Of a DNA stretch of 64,000 bases, positions 7,995-16,183 are shown in pieces. How positions within the stretch are numbered: position 1 is the first letter of the stretch; each line of letters starts with the position of its first letter. Location of the stretch: assembly GCF_042688525.2 (NCBI RefSeq), contig NZ_JBHWAB010000001.1, positions 1,116,001 through 1,180,000 of the forward strand, read 5' to 3'. The position numbers and the translations under genes are program-made. Source of the stretch: Haloimpatiens sp042688525 (GTDB taxonomy: Bacteria; Bacillota; Clostridia; Clostridiales; Clostridiaceae). The notes beneath the pieces were generated by a model that made no database searches, had not been told where the DNA came from, and was given only the letters and a program-made list of their open reading frames with translations.

Positions 7995-9170
7995 ATGGCT
8001 GTTGAAAAATTAAAAAATAATATTTATTGGATAGGTGTAAAAAATCCTGAACTTAGAGTTTTTGATATAATAATGGAGACTAAAAAAGGAACAACATATA
8101 ATTCTTATTTAATAGATGATGAAAAAGTAGCTATAATTGATACTGTAAAAGATGGGTATTATAATGAATTCTTATCAAATATTAAAAATATAATAGGAGA
8201 AAGAAAAGTAGATTATATAATTGTGCAGCATACGGAATTAGATCACAGTGGTTCACTTTCTAAACTAATAGAAGAATATCCAAATGCAAAAGTTGTAGCA
8301 TCAAAAGCTGCTCTTACTTACATTAAAGGTATAATTAATAAAGAATTTAATGGGATGGAAAAGCCTAATGAATTAAGTCTTGGAAAAACTAATTTGAAAT
8401 TTATATATGCGCCTAATTTACATTGGCCTGATACAATGTTTACTTATGCAGTAGATCAAAAGGTATTATTTACTTGTGATTTTTTAGGATGTCATTATTG
8501 CCCAGAAAATTGTATTACAGATGTCTGCAGCGGTGATTATTTAGAAGAAATGAAATATTATTTTGATGTAATAATGGGACCATTTAAGAAGTTTGTATTA
8601 ATGGGAATAGATAAAATAAAAGATTTAGAATTTGATATGGTAGCGCCAAGTCATGGACCTGTTCATGTTGATAACATAGAAAAGTATATAGATTTATATA
8701 GAGAATGGTCTACTATAGAAAAATTTGAGGATAAAAATGTACCAATATTTTATATTTCAGCTTATGGAAATACAGAAAAAGTTGCAAAGTATTTTGTAAA
8801 GAAGTTGAATGAAAAAGGTATAAACTCAAAAGCCTATGAAATAACTTCAATGGATATTAATAAAATAATTAATTTAATAGATAAATCAAGTGGTTTTATG
8901 ATTGGATCACCAACAATAAACCAGGATGCAGTTAAACCTGCATGGGATGTGCTTTCACTTGTTTCAGTCATAGTAAATAGAGGAAAGACTGCAGCTGCTT
9001 TTGGTTCATATGGTTGGAGTGGTGAAGGAGTTCCAATGCTTACAGAAAGATTAAAATCTTTAAAATTAAAAGTGCTTAATCCAGGATTCAAATTTACTTT
9101 TGTTCCAAGTGAAGAAGAATATAAGGAAGCAGATAAATTTATTGAAGAATTTATTAAATTGGTAAAATAA
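7995..9170 (+). CDS. fprA: Flavodiiron protein (FprA family)
   Basis: 391 residues in two domains. The metallo-beta-lactamase-like domain (about 1-250) has the diiron ligands H79-x-E81-x-D83-H84 (HTELDH), a further His in the LHWPDTM stretch near 143, Asp162 and His220 in SHGPVH. The C-terminal flavodoxin domain (about 250-391) binds FMN via YISAYGNTEKVA and later loops. The family reduces O2 to water or NO to N2O in anaerobes, fed by rubredoxin or a reductase; no partner gene is adjacent. An unusual cysteine-rich stretch (CDFLGCHYCPENCITDVC, residues 161-178) follows the Asp ligand. AGGAGGG precedes the ATG. The stop codon is immediately abutted by a palindromic repeat. Confidence 0.93.
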   Translation: MAVEKLKNNIYWIGVKNPELRVFDIIMETKKGTTYNSYLIDDEKVAIIDTVKDGYYNEFLSNIKNIIGERKVDYIIVQHTELDHSGSLSKLIEEYPNAKVVASKAALTYIKGIINKEFNGMEKPNELSLGKTNLKFIYAPNLHWPDTMFTYAVDQKVLFTCDFLGCHYCPENCITDVCSGDYLEEMKYYFDVIMGPFKKFVLMGIDKIKDLEFDMVAPSHGPVHVDNIEKYIDLYREWSTIEKFEDKNVPIFYISAYGNTEKVAKYFVKKLNEKGINSKAYEITSMDINKIINLIDKSSGFMIGSPTINQDAVKPAWDVLSLVSVIVNRGKTAAAFGSYGWSGEGVPMLTERLKSLKLKVLNPGFKFTFVPSEEEYKEADKFIEEFIKLVK

Positions 9171-9525
9171 CTCAACTCTTGTAAGTGAAAAATAGCCGCT
9201 ATGGCAAATGATATCTTGCTAAGAACTTTTTACTTTAGTAACAAGTTCTTAGCCTTTATCAGTTAATAGTGGACAGTTTACAGTGCACAGTAAAAGATGT
9301 TTTTCTTACAGAAAAACTTTTATTAAATAATAGTAATAAAATAAGGGATTTTTATCTTTTAGAAAAATAACTAATTAAAAACTTTCTGCATTAGCAGAAA
9401 GTTGTCTATAACTGTCCACTGTCAATTGTTAACTGTCAACTCATAAAATGATTTTGTTCAAATGTTTCTTACGCAGTATGTCATTTATCTTAGCTAAGCA
9501 GTATTTTTTACTGCGAAAGTTGAGT
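9170..9525. repeat. Long palindromic element, copy 2, with a nested element
   Basis: The left end ACTCAACTC... begins at the last base of the fprA stop codon, and the right end CTGCGAAAGTTGAGT closes at 9525. The arms match copy 1 (AAATGATATCTTGC; AAGCAGTATTTTTTACTGCG). The loop has been replaced or interrupted by a different palindrome (9259-9442), so the element is 356 bases long. No coding frame; it fills the gap between fprA and the convergent arginase gene. Confidence 0.8.
9259..9442. repeat. Nested palindromic element inside copy 2
   Basis: The ends CAGTTAATAGTGGACAGT and ACTGTCAATTGTTAACTG, with internal GTGCACAG and CTGTCCACTG, form a terminal inverted repeat of about 30 bases. An inner hairpin, ACTTTCTGCATTAGCAGAAAGT, lies near 9380-9401. 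A degraded relative lies at about 29488-29545. This is a different sequence family from the outer element, so it looks like an insertion into an insertion. Confidence 0.7.
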
Positions 9526-9541
9526 TATAAGTTAAATTGTG

Positions 9542-10441
9542 CTATTTAATGTGTTTTGTTATCCAATTTATTAAATCTACACATAAATCTATAGTTTGAG
9601 TTGTATTATCTAATTCAGTATTTAATTCAACAAAATCTAAAGATTTAATAAGTTTAGTTTCAAGTAAGGATTTTAATGCAAATTTACATTCTTCTATAGA
9701 CATTCCATCACATACAGGAGTTCCTGTCCCTGGCACTAGTTTAGAATCTAAACAATCTATGTCAAAACTTAAATGTACAGCATCAATGTTTTTTTGTAAT
9801 AGTTTATCATTAACAATTTTCATTATGTACTCTATAGAATTATTTTTTATGTCTTCCATAGTATAAATGTTTAGATTCCTATCTTTAATAAGCTTAAGCT
9901 CACCTTCATCAAGATCTCTAGCCCCTATTATAAATACATTTTCAGGTTTTACTTTTATTCCATCATAATACAATTCAGTTAAATTAGTATGGCCCATTCC
10001 CATAGCTGCAGCTAGAGGCATACCATGAATATTACCACTTGGAGTAGTGACATGAGTATTTATATCTCCATGAGCGTCAATCCAAACTACTGCTAAATTA
10101 TCATAGGTTTTACTAATTCCACTTATACTTCCAAGTCCAATAGAATGGTCTCCACCTATTATAATAGGAAATCTTTTTGAATTAGTTGAGTGATAAACTT
10201 GTTCTGCTAAATTAGTATTTACAGTTATTACTTCATTTAAGTATTTCATTTTATTATGGCATAGATATTTATTCTTTGATGAAGTTTCAGGAACATATAT
10301 GTTTCCAAGGTCAAATACTTTATGGTTATTTTTTTCGATAATTGATATTATATTTCTTTCTCTTAATTTGTTTGGAGCTAAGTCTACTCCTTTTTTATCA
10401 CAACCATAAAAGAGAGGAACTCCTATTATGTTTATGTTCAT
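9542..10441 (-). CDS. rocF: Arginase
   Basis: 299 residues, typical of bacterial arginase. The manganese ligands are visible: His99 in GGDHS, Asp122/His124/Asp126 in DAHGD, and Asp227/Asp229 in SFDIDCLD. The stretch THVTTPSGNIHGMPLA is characteristic of arginase rather than agmatinase. It hydrolyses arginine to ornithine and urea. The start on the minus strand has a good GGAGGT site eight bases upstream. It is monocistronic here; ornithine and urea handling genes are not nearby. It converges with fprA, from which it is separated by the palindromic repeat. Confidence 0.9.
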   Translation of the reverse strand: MNINIIGVPLFYGCDKKGVDLAPNKLRERNIISIIEKNNHKVFDLGNIYVPETSSKNKYLCHNKMKYLNEVITVNTNLAEQVYHSTNSKRFPIIIGGDHSIGLGSISGISKTYDNLAVVWIDAHGDINTHVTTPSGNIHGMPLAAAMGMGHTNLTELYYDGIKVKPENVFIIGARDLDEGELKLIKDRNLNIYTMEDIKNNSIEYIMKIVNDKLLQKNIDAVHLSFDIDCLDSKLVPGTGTPVCDGMSIEECKFALKSLLETKLIKSLDFVELNTELDNTTQTIDLCVDLINWITKHIK

Positions 10442-10599
10442 TCTTTTTATACCTCCAAAATCAATTTTTATGTGCTAAGAAATTATATAATAAATTAAAT
10501 AAAAAAGTAACTACTTTATGAAAAAATAAATAATTAAATATATTTAAAAAAATTAGTTAATTGCAAAGAAGATATCAATTCATTTTGGCAAATAAATAC

Positions 10600-10627
10600 T
10601 TGTAACTATTACAAAAAATGATATAAT
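10600..10627 (+). promoter_or_regulatory. Promoter of the 6S RNA gene
   Basis: TTGTAA (10600-10605), a 16-base spacer and a perfect TATAAT (10622-10627) place transcription start near 10634. The promoter lies in the divergent gap between rocF and the RNA. Confidence 0.7.
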
Positions 10628-10633
10628 AAAAGT

Positions 10634-10861
10634 AGAGGTTATCCTGAGGTGTTCGAGGAGCTTATATGTTCAACCGACACAATAGAAAAGGGATTTTCAA
10701 CAGTCTTAAGGATACGAAGCTTTATTACTTTTGTAAAGGTGAAGTAGGTAGAATTAAGGTGAGAAGAACCCACCTGGGAGAAAGCCGGGTGTGGGCGATA
10801 AGCAATACGACATGTTGGGAGACTTTTAAAAGAGATTCAAGAGCCATAAGGCTCTTTTTTT
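10634..10861 (+). ncRNA. ssrS: 6S RNA (ssrS) candidate
   Basis: A G/C-richer island of about 225 bases sits in AT-rich DNA, with its own promoter and terminator. The 5' part TCCTGAGGTGTTCG can pair with CGACATG..GGGAGA near the 3' end, giving the closing stem of a long, bulged rod. CCACCTGGG/CCGGGTGTGGG helices and a large open centre lie inside. This long imperfect hairpin with a central bubble is the 6S form, in which the RNA binds sigma-70 RNA polymerase as a promoter mimic. A 67-codon open frame inside is incidental. The identity rests on pattern recognition of sequence and fold; a covariance search was not possible. Confidence 0.72.
10839..10861 (+). terminator. Terminator of the 6S RNA gene
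   Basis: AAGAGCC, loop ATAA and GGCTCTT are followed by TTTTTTT. It is the strongest terminator in this part of the window. Confidence 0.9.
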
Positions 10862-10891
10862 ATTGTTAATTTAAGATATTACTTTAGTTTA

Positions 10892-11680
10892 TTATTTTAA
10901 ACTGTTTAATTCAGATAGTGCATGGTTACAAGTGCATTTTCTGTAATTTTCATCAATGGAATCTATGAAGTTTATTAGAGCATCTTTTAATAGGGTGGTC
11001 ATTTTTATCATATTTTCATTAACTTCTTTATGAGTGAGTGCGTTATTAGTTAAACCAGCAGCATAATTTGTTACAAGAGAAATGGTTGCGTAACAAATTT
11101 CTTTTTCTCTAGCTAAAATTACTTCTGGTATGTTTGTCATGCCAACTACATTTCCACCTAATATTTTATACATTTGTATTTCAGCAGGTGTTTCAAACCT
11201 AGGACCTTCAGTACATACATAAGTTCCATTTTCAATAACTGGTGCATTTATAGATTTAAAAGATTTAATTAATAAATTCCTAAGACTTGGACAATAGGGT
11301 TCTGTCATATCAATATGAACAACTCCAGAATTCTTTTCATCAAAAAAAGTACAGCTTCTATTTTTAGTAAAATCTAAAAATTGATTTAATATTACAAAAT
11401 CACCAATTTTACAGTTTTGTATTGATCCAACTGCTGCAGTACTAATAATGCAATCAACATTTAAATTTTTCAAGGCAGTAATATTACCCTTATAATTTAC
11501 TTTTGAAGGAATTAACTTATGTCCCTTTGAGTGTCTTTCTAAAAAATAAATCATTTTGTCATTTCTCATTCCTTTAATTAATGGTATATTTCCATATTTA
11601 GTAGTTATATTAATATTTTCTTTATTACTTATAAAAGAACTGTCACATACTCCCGTTCCACCTATTATACCTATTTTCAT
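10892..11680 (-). CDS. mtnP: MTA/purine nucleoside phosphorylase (MtnP-like)
   Basis: 262 residues of the PNP/MTAP family. N-terminal GIIGGTG binds phosphate. CTEGPRFETPAEI and GMTNIPEVILAREKEI are the diagnostic MTAP stretches, with the substrate-contacting Asn in the VTNYAAG loop. It should cleave 5'-methylthioadenosine or a purine nucleoside with phosphate. Some family members prefer other nucleosides, so the substrate is not fixed. The minus-strand ATG at 11680 has a GGGAGG site. It is monocistronic, divergent from hprK and convergent with the 6S RNA gene. Its own tail overlaps no terminator that I can see. Confidence 0.85.
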   Translation of the reverse strand: MKIGIIGGTGVCDSSFISNKENINITTKYGNIPLIKGMRNDKMIYFLERHSKGHKLIPSKVNYKGNITALKNLNVDCIISTAAVGSIQNCKIGDFVILNQFLDFTKNRSCTFFDEKNSGVVHIDMTEPYCPSLRNLLIKSFKSINAPVIENGTYVCTEGPRFETPAEIQMYKILGGNVVGMTNIPEVILAREKEICYATISLVTNYAAGLTNNALTHKEVNENMIKMTTLLKDALINFIDSIDENYRKCTCNHALSELNSLK

Positions 11681-11983
11681 AAAATATACCTCCCTTTTTT
11701 GCTAGGTAAAACATTCTATTTTGCTATATAAATATCCTTTAATTATTTTATAGAACTGTAGATTTTGATAGCATTAAAAATCTTTACTTTTTTATTTAAA
11801 TTATGTTATATTAATATATAATTTAATATTTTGTGTAATAATAAATATTGAGTATAAGGTAGGAATGTTTTTTAGTTAACGTTTCCAAAAGAGATATTTA
11901 AAAGTTAGCATAAGTGATAGTATATAATAAAGAATTTTACGCAAAGTTAAAATAAAAATACAACTGTAGAAAGGAAAGATAGT
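11681..11983. other. Divergent intergenic region mtnP / hprK
   Basis: About 300 bases of AT-rich DNA that must hold both promoters. TATAAT at 11923-11928 on the plus strand is the likely -10 of hprK, but its -35 is poor. The block GTTAACGTTTCC near 11876 is inverted-repeat-like. No gene or structured RNA seen. Confidence 0.5.
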
Positions 11984-12907
11984 ATGGGGGTTAAAGTAGA
12001 AAAAGTAATAGAAGACTTAGGATTAGAAGTTTTAGTTGAAGGAAGAAAAGGTGCTGAAATAAGTGTAAGTGATATTAATAGACCAGGTTTACAGTTTTCA
12101 GGATTTTATAATTACTTTGCTAATGAAAGAGTTCAAGTTGTTGGAAGAGCTGAATGGAGTTTTTTAGATGCTATGAATACATCTTTAAGAAAAAAAAGAT
12201 TAAAAAAATTTTTTCAGTTTGAAAATCCATGTGTAATTGTAACTAGAAAATTAGAGCCACATGAGGAATTGGTGGAAAATGCTAAAAATCAAAATGCGTG
12301 GCTTCTAAGAACAGATGATAGATCTTCAAGATTTACAAGCCGACTTATGAATTATTTGGATTATCAACTAGCACCTGAAACAAGAGTTCATGGGGTACTG
12401 GTTGATGTTTATGGAATAGGTATATTGATAACAGGTGAAAGTGGTATAGGCAAAAGTGAAACAGCTTTGGAACTTATAAAAAGAGGACATAGATTAGTTG
12501 CAGATGATGCAGTGGATATAAAAGCTATTGATGGTATATTAAAAGGTTCTTCTCCTTATATAACAAAAGGAATGTTAGAAGTTAGAGGGATGGGTATAAT
12601 AGATGTGCCAGCTCTTTATGGATTAAGTTCTGTTTTAGCTACAAAAACGATTCATTTAATAATATATTTTGAACAATGGGAAGAGGGAAGAGAATATGAT
12701 AGGTTAGGAACCAACAAAGTATGTACAGATATTTTAGGAGTTGATGTAAGGAAGCTAACTGTACCTATAAGACCTGGTAGAAATATTGCAGTTATAATTG
12801 AAGCTGCTGCAGCAAATTATAGATATAGTTTGAATACAAAAGAGAATCCAGTAGAAACTATTGAAAAAAGAATGAGTATGGAGAATAATAATATAAACCA
12901 ATACTAA
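11984..12907 (+). CDS. hprK: HPr kinase/phosphorylase
   Basis: 307 residues, the usual length. The Walker A loop GESGIGKS lies at 151-158, followed by the VADDAVDI acidic motif around 172-179. The HprK family signature is seen at MLEVRGMGIIDVPALYG and PIRPGRNIAVIIEAAAANYR. The enzyme phosphorylates HPr of the PTS on serine, and can remove the phosphate, to control carbon catabolite repression through CcpA in Firmicutes. The ATG has a GAAAGG site. A terminator-like perfect stem follows, and a CorA gene starts immediately after it. The PTS operon a few kilobases downstream is a likely target of the regulation it drives. Confidence 0.95.
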   Translation: MGVKVEKVIEDLGLEVLVEGRKGAEISVSDINRPGLQFSGFYNYFANERVQVVGRAEWSFLDAMNTSLRKKRLKKFFQFENPCVIVTRKLEPHEELVENAKNQNAWLLRTDDRSSRFTSRLMNYLDYQLAPETRVHGVLVDVYGIGILITGESGIGKSETALELIKRGHRLVADDAVDIKAIDGILKGSSPYITKGMLEVRGMGIIDVPALYGLSSVLATKTIHLIIYFEQWEEGREYDRLGTNKVCTDILGVDVRKLTVPIRPGRNIAVIIEAAAANYRYSLNTKENPVETIEKRMSMENNNINQY

Positions 12908-12952
12908 TAATAAAATTGACAGTTAAATTGATTAGCTGTCAATTTTATTATT
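12906..12952 (+). terminator. Hairpin between hprK and corA
   Basis: AATAATAAAATTGACAG (12906-12922) pairs perfectly with CTGTCAATTTTATTATT (12936-12952). It ends only four bases before the corA ribosome binding site, so partial read-through into corA is likely. Confidence 0.7.
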
Positions 12953-12965
12953 ATTGGAGAGTCAA

Positions 12966-13904
12966 ATGAAAGTATTTGATATAAGAAATAAATTTAATGA
13001 GGTATCTTATGATTGGAAAAAGGGTAAAAGTAACTATTGGATATTTGCTGATAATAAAGAAATTCAAATGTTAAAAGATATAATTGGTCTAGATGATGAA
13101 AGTATTAATGAATGTATAAATGTAAGAAGATCATCTAAAATAAATTTTTTGGATGATTATATGTTTTTAGCATTTAATATACTGGAAGATGGTTCGAAGA
13201 CTATAAGAGCTAAAGAGTTGGATATATTTTTAAGTAAAGATTATGTAATTACAGTATCTAAAAATAATTTAGACATATTAAATGAAATGATTAAAGATAT
13301 AGTTGAGAGCAAGAATTGTTTTGTGTTAAAAGAAAAACCAGAGCCCTGTATAATACTTTATTATATATTAGATAGAGTAATATTAAATAGTTATGATATA
13401 ATTTCTAAATTAGAAGCAAGGGCAGATAAGATAGAAATAAATATTCTTAAAAATCCTAGACAAGACCAAATAGATGAATTGATTCAGTTAAGAAGACAAG
13501 TATATATAATAAGAAAATATTTAAACCCTTTAAGATATATTGGGGATAGTATAGTTAGTAATGATAATTCTATAATAGATAAAGAGTATTTAATATATTT
13601 TTCTTCTTTGAATAAGAAAATAGAAAAACTTATGCTATCTGTAGAAAGTTTAGTTCAAGATTTAGCATTAGTGAGAGAAGCGTTTGAATCAGAGATAGCC
13701 AATAAAACGAATGAACTTATGAAGATATTTACATTAATAGCTACTATATTTTTACCTTTAAATTTACTTACTAGTATGCATGGAATGAATTTTACAAATG
13801 TACCATTTTCCAATACGAAGTGTGGCTATTATTATGTAGTTATTCTTATGCTGGCTATTTCATTAGGTTTGATATATATATTTAAGAGAAAAAAATGGTT
13901 ATAA
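12966..13904 (+). CDS. corA: CorA-like divalent cation transporter
   Basis: 312 residues. A long cytoplasmic N-terminal domain rich in helices is followed by two C-terminal membrane segments (about 248-272 and 284-305). The diagnostic GMN motif (MHGMNF) ends the first of these and forms the pore selectivity filter. CorA proteins are pentameric Mg2+ (or Co2+/Ni2+) channels. I chose the ATG at 12966, seven bases after GGAG, rather than a TTG twelve bases upstream. It is probably expressed partly from the hprK transcript. Confidence 0.88.
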   Translation: MKVFDIRNKFNEVSYDWKKGKSNYWIFADNKEIQMLKDIIGLDDESINECINVRRSSKINFLDDYMFLAFNILEDGSKTIRAKELDIFLSKDYVITVSKNNLDILNEMIKDIVESKNCFVLKEKPEPCIILYYILDRVILNSYDIISKLEARADKIEINILKNPRQDQIDELIQLRRQVYIIRKYLNPLRYIGDSIVSNDNSIIDKEYLIYFSSLNKKIEKLMLSVESLVQDLALVREAFESEIANKTNELMKIFTLIATIFLPLNLLTSMHGMNFTNVPFSNTKCGYYYVVILMLAISLGLIYIFKRKKWL

Positions 13905-14011
13905 AATACAGAATATTAAAAAAATAAAATAATTATTTTATATTTGTATTTTTTGATATAATTTAGTACAATAGACGTGTAACATATATGTTTTTTTAGG
14001 GGGGAGAGAAA

Positions 14012-15418
14012 ATGTCACAAAACAAATCTTTAGAAAAAAAATATGAATTAGCTTGGGATAAATATAACCAAGAAGATTTAAAAAAATTATTTGCATTATC
14101 AGACAGATACATAAACTTTATGTCAGAGTGTAAAACAGAAAGAGAATGTGTAAATGAATTTATAAATCTTGCAGAAAAAGCAGGATATAAAAATTTAGAT
14201 ACACTAGCTAGTGAAGGTGTTTCTCTAAAAGCAGGAGATAAAGTTTATGCAAATAACATGGGAAAAACTCTAGCATTATTTGTAATAGGTAAAGAGCCTT
14301 TACAAAAAGGAATGAGAATACTTGGTGCTCATGTTGATTCTCCAAGATTAGATTTAAAACAAAATCCATTATATGAAGATAGTGATTTAGCATTACTTGA
14401 AACTCATTATTATGGTGGAGTTAAAAAATATCAATGGGTTACTTTACCACTTGCTATACATGGTGTACTTGTTAAAAAGGACGGTACAACTGTAAATGTA
14501 GTAATTGGAGAAGATGAAAATGATCCAGTAGTTGGAATATCAGATCTTCTAATACATTTATCTGCAGACCAAATGAAAAAGACTCTTGCACAAGGTGTGG
14601 AAGGTGAAAAATTAAATGTTTTATTTGGAAGCATTCCAATAGAGGATAAAGATGCAAAGAATAGAGTAAAGGCAAATATTTTAAAACTATTAAATGAAAA
14701 ATATGGCATAGATGAAGAAGATTTTGTTTCAGCAGAATTAGAAGTTGTTCCAGCAGGAAAAGCTAGACATTATGGATTAGACAAGAGTATGGTAATGGCA
14801 TATGGTCATGATGATAGAATTTGTGCTTATACTTCATTTGAAGCTATGATGGATGTAAAAAATCCAGATAAGACTTGTGTAACATTACTTGTAGACAAAG
14901 AAGAAATAGGAAGTGTTGGTGCCACTGGTATGCATTCTAAGTTCTTTGAAAATACAGTAGCAGAAGTTATAAATTTAGTTGGAGATTATAGCGAATTAAA
15001 AGTTAGAAGATCTCTTAAAAATTCTAAAATGTTATCTTCAGATGTAAGTGCTGCTTTTGATCCAAATTATCCAGATGTAATGGAAAAGAAAAATAGTGCT
15101 TATTTTGGAAAAGGTATTGTATTTAATAAATATACTGGTGCTAGAGGAAAAGGCGGATGTAACGATGCTAATCCAGAGTTTATAGCACAACTTAGAAGTA
15201 TAATGGAAAAACATAATGTTTCATGGCAAACAGCTGAACTTGGTAAAGTAGACCAAGGCGGTGGTGGAACTATAGCATATATTCTTGCTGAATATAATAT
15301 GGAAGTTATAGATTCAGGTATAGCTCTTCACAATATGCATGCTCCATGGGAAGTTGCAAGTAAAGCTGATATATATGAAGCTGAAAGAGCATATTATGCA
15401 TTTTTATTAGAAGCTTAA
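14012..15418 (+). CDS. M18 family aspartyl/general aminopeptidase
   Basis: 468 residues. The zinc ligands and catalytic residues of the M18 family are visible: His107/Asp109 in GAHVDSPR, Asp in YGHDDR, the Glu pair in DKEEIGS, and the final His in LHNMHAPWE. It is a cytosolic metallo-aminopeptidase that trims N-terminal residues from peptides and normally forms a dodecamer. The ATG follows an AGGGGGGAGAG site. It is monocistronic and followed by a strong terminator. M18 enzymes are widespread in clostridia and are used in peptide catabolism. Confidence 0.92.
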   Translation: MSQNKSLEKKYELAWDKYNQEDLKKLFALSDRYINFMSECKTERECVNEFINLAEKAGYKNLDTLASEGVSLKAGDKVYANNMGKTLALFVIGKEPLQKGMRILGAHVDSPRLDLKQNPLYEDSDLALLETHYYGGVKKYQWVTLPLAIHGVLVKKDGTTVNVVIGEDENDPVVGISDLLIHLSADQMKKTLAQGVEGEKLNVLFGSIPIEDKDAKNRVKANILKLLNEKYGIDEEDFVSAELEVVPAGKARHYGLDKSMVMAYGHDDRICAYTSFEAMMDVKNPDKTCVTLLVDKEEIGSVGATGMHSKFFENTVAEVINLVGDYSELKVRRSLKNSKMLSSDVSAAFDPNYPDVMEKKNSAYFGKGIVFNKYTGARGKGGCNDANPEFIAQLRSIMEKHNVSWQTAELGKVDQGGGGTIAYILAEYNMEVIDSGIALHNMHAPWEVASKADIYEAERAYYAFLLEA

Positions 15419-15442
15419 TATAATTTAAATAGATAATAATAA

Positions 15443-15487
15443 AAATACTGAAGTTACTTAAAGTTTAGTAGCTTCAGTATTTTTTGT
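15443..15487 (+). terminator. Terminator after the M18 aminopeptidase
   Basis: AATACTGAAGTTACT pairs with AGTAGCTTCAGTATT (one G-U pair) and is followed by TTTTT. Confidence 0.85.
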
Positions 15488-15493
15488 TCTCTG

Positions 15494-15742
15494 ATGTTTA
15501 TTTTCATGCTTTTTAATGTTTGGTTTCAAGGTATGGGATGGCCACCTTGTGGAAGAACTATGACCCATTGGTTTTCAGATAAAGAACGTGGAGTAAAAAT
15601 GTCTATTTGGAATACTGCACATAATATTGGCGGAGGATTTATCCTTCTTATGATATCTTCTGTATTTGCAATAATATTTTTATCATTTACATGGAATGTA
15701 CATGATAGATCTAATAATTCTGAGAACATACAAGCTGCATAA
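15494..15742 (+). pseudogene. Relic of a GlpT-type glycerol-3-phosphate transporter
   Basis: The 82-codon frame carries the highly conserved GlpT/UhpT block WFQGMGWPPCGRTMTHWFS..ERG..SIWNTAHNIGGG. It then jumps directly to what looks like the last membrane segment and tail (SSVFAIIFLSFTWNV). A functional transporter of this family has about 450 residues and 12 membrane segments. Here the N-terminal two segments and the whole middle and C-terminal half except the tail are gone. There is no ribosome binding site: the frame starts inside the T-tract of the previous terminator. It is best read as an internally deleted remnant. Confidence 0.85.
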
Positions 15743-15761
15743 AATAATTATGAATTCATAT

Positions 15762-15809
15762 AAAAAACATATAAACTGTATTTTTAGTTTACAGTTTATA
15801 TGTTTTTTT
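15762..15809 (+). terminator. Terminator downstream of the glpT relic
   Basis: AAAAAACATATAAACTGTA pairs with TACAGTTTATATGTTTTTT. It was probably the original terminator of the lost transporter gene. Confidence 0.8.
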
Positions 15810-16183
15810 ATTATCAAATAAATGATAAATTTTTTGAAATAATTTATTTCATTAAAGATAAGTAAATTAAATACATAACAGGTTTGTGTGAAATTGTACC
15901 ATGTAAATTTATAATTTCTTACTAAAGTGAAAGGTTTTTATATAATATAGGCTTTTGTTCTTTTATATAAAGTTCATTTTTTCCGAAATAAGTGGAAGCA
16001 TATAATACAGAAAAAGTATATTATTTACTTAAAAAATGTTATACAATGTAATTGTAAACGAAATGCAAACATGAAATAAATGCAATAAAATGGTATTAAT
16101 TCTAGTATAAAGCATACACAGAAAAATAATTTCATAATAAATAATTTAAAAATTTCCGAAAGACTAGTCAAAGGATGATGAAT
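15810..16183. other. Regulatory region upstream of the PTS operon
   Basis: About 370 bases with no gene. TATAAT-like boxes occur near 15941 and 15998. The block TGTAAACGAAATGCAAAC near 16052-16070 only partly resembles a catabolite-responsive element. The promoter of the PRD regulator should be here, but I cannot choose between candidates. Confidence 0.4.

Noticed and set aside
10666..10869. 67-codon plus-strand frame in the 6S RNA region
   Set aside because: It lies inside a structured RNA with its own promoter and terminator, has no ribosome binding site, and runs through the terminator hairpin.
16052..16070. Possible catabolite-responsive element upstream of the PTS regulator
   Set aside because: TGTAAACG matches the left half only; the right half (AAATGCA) fails the consensus at key positions.
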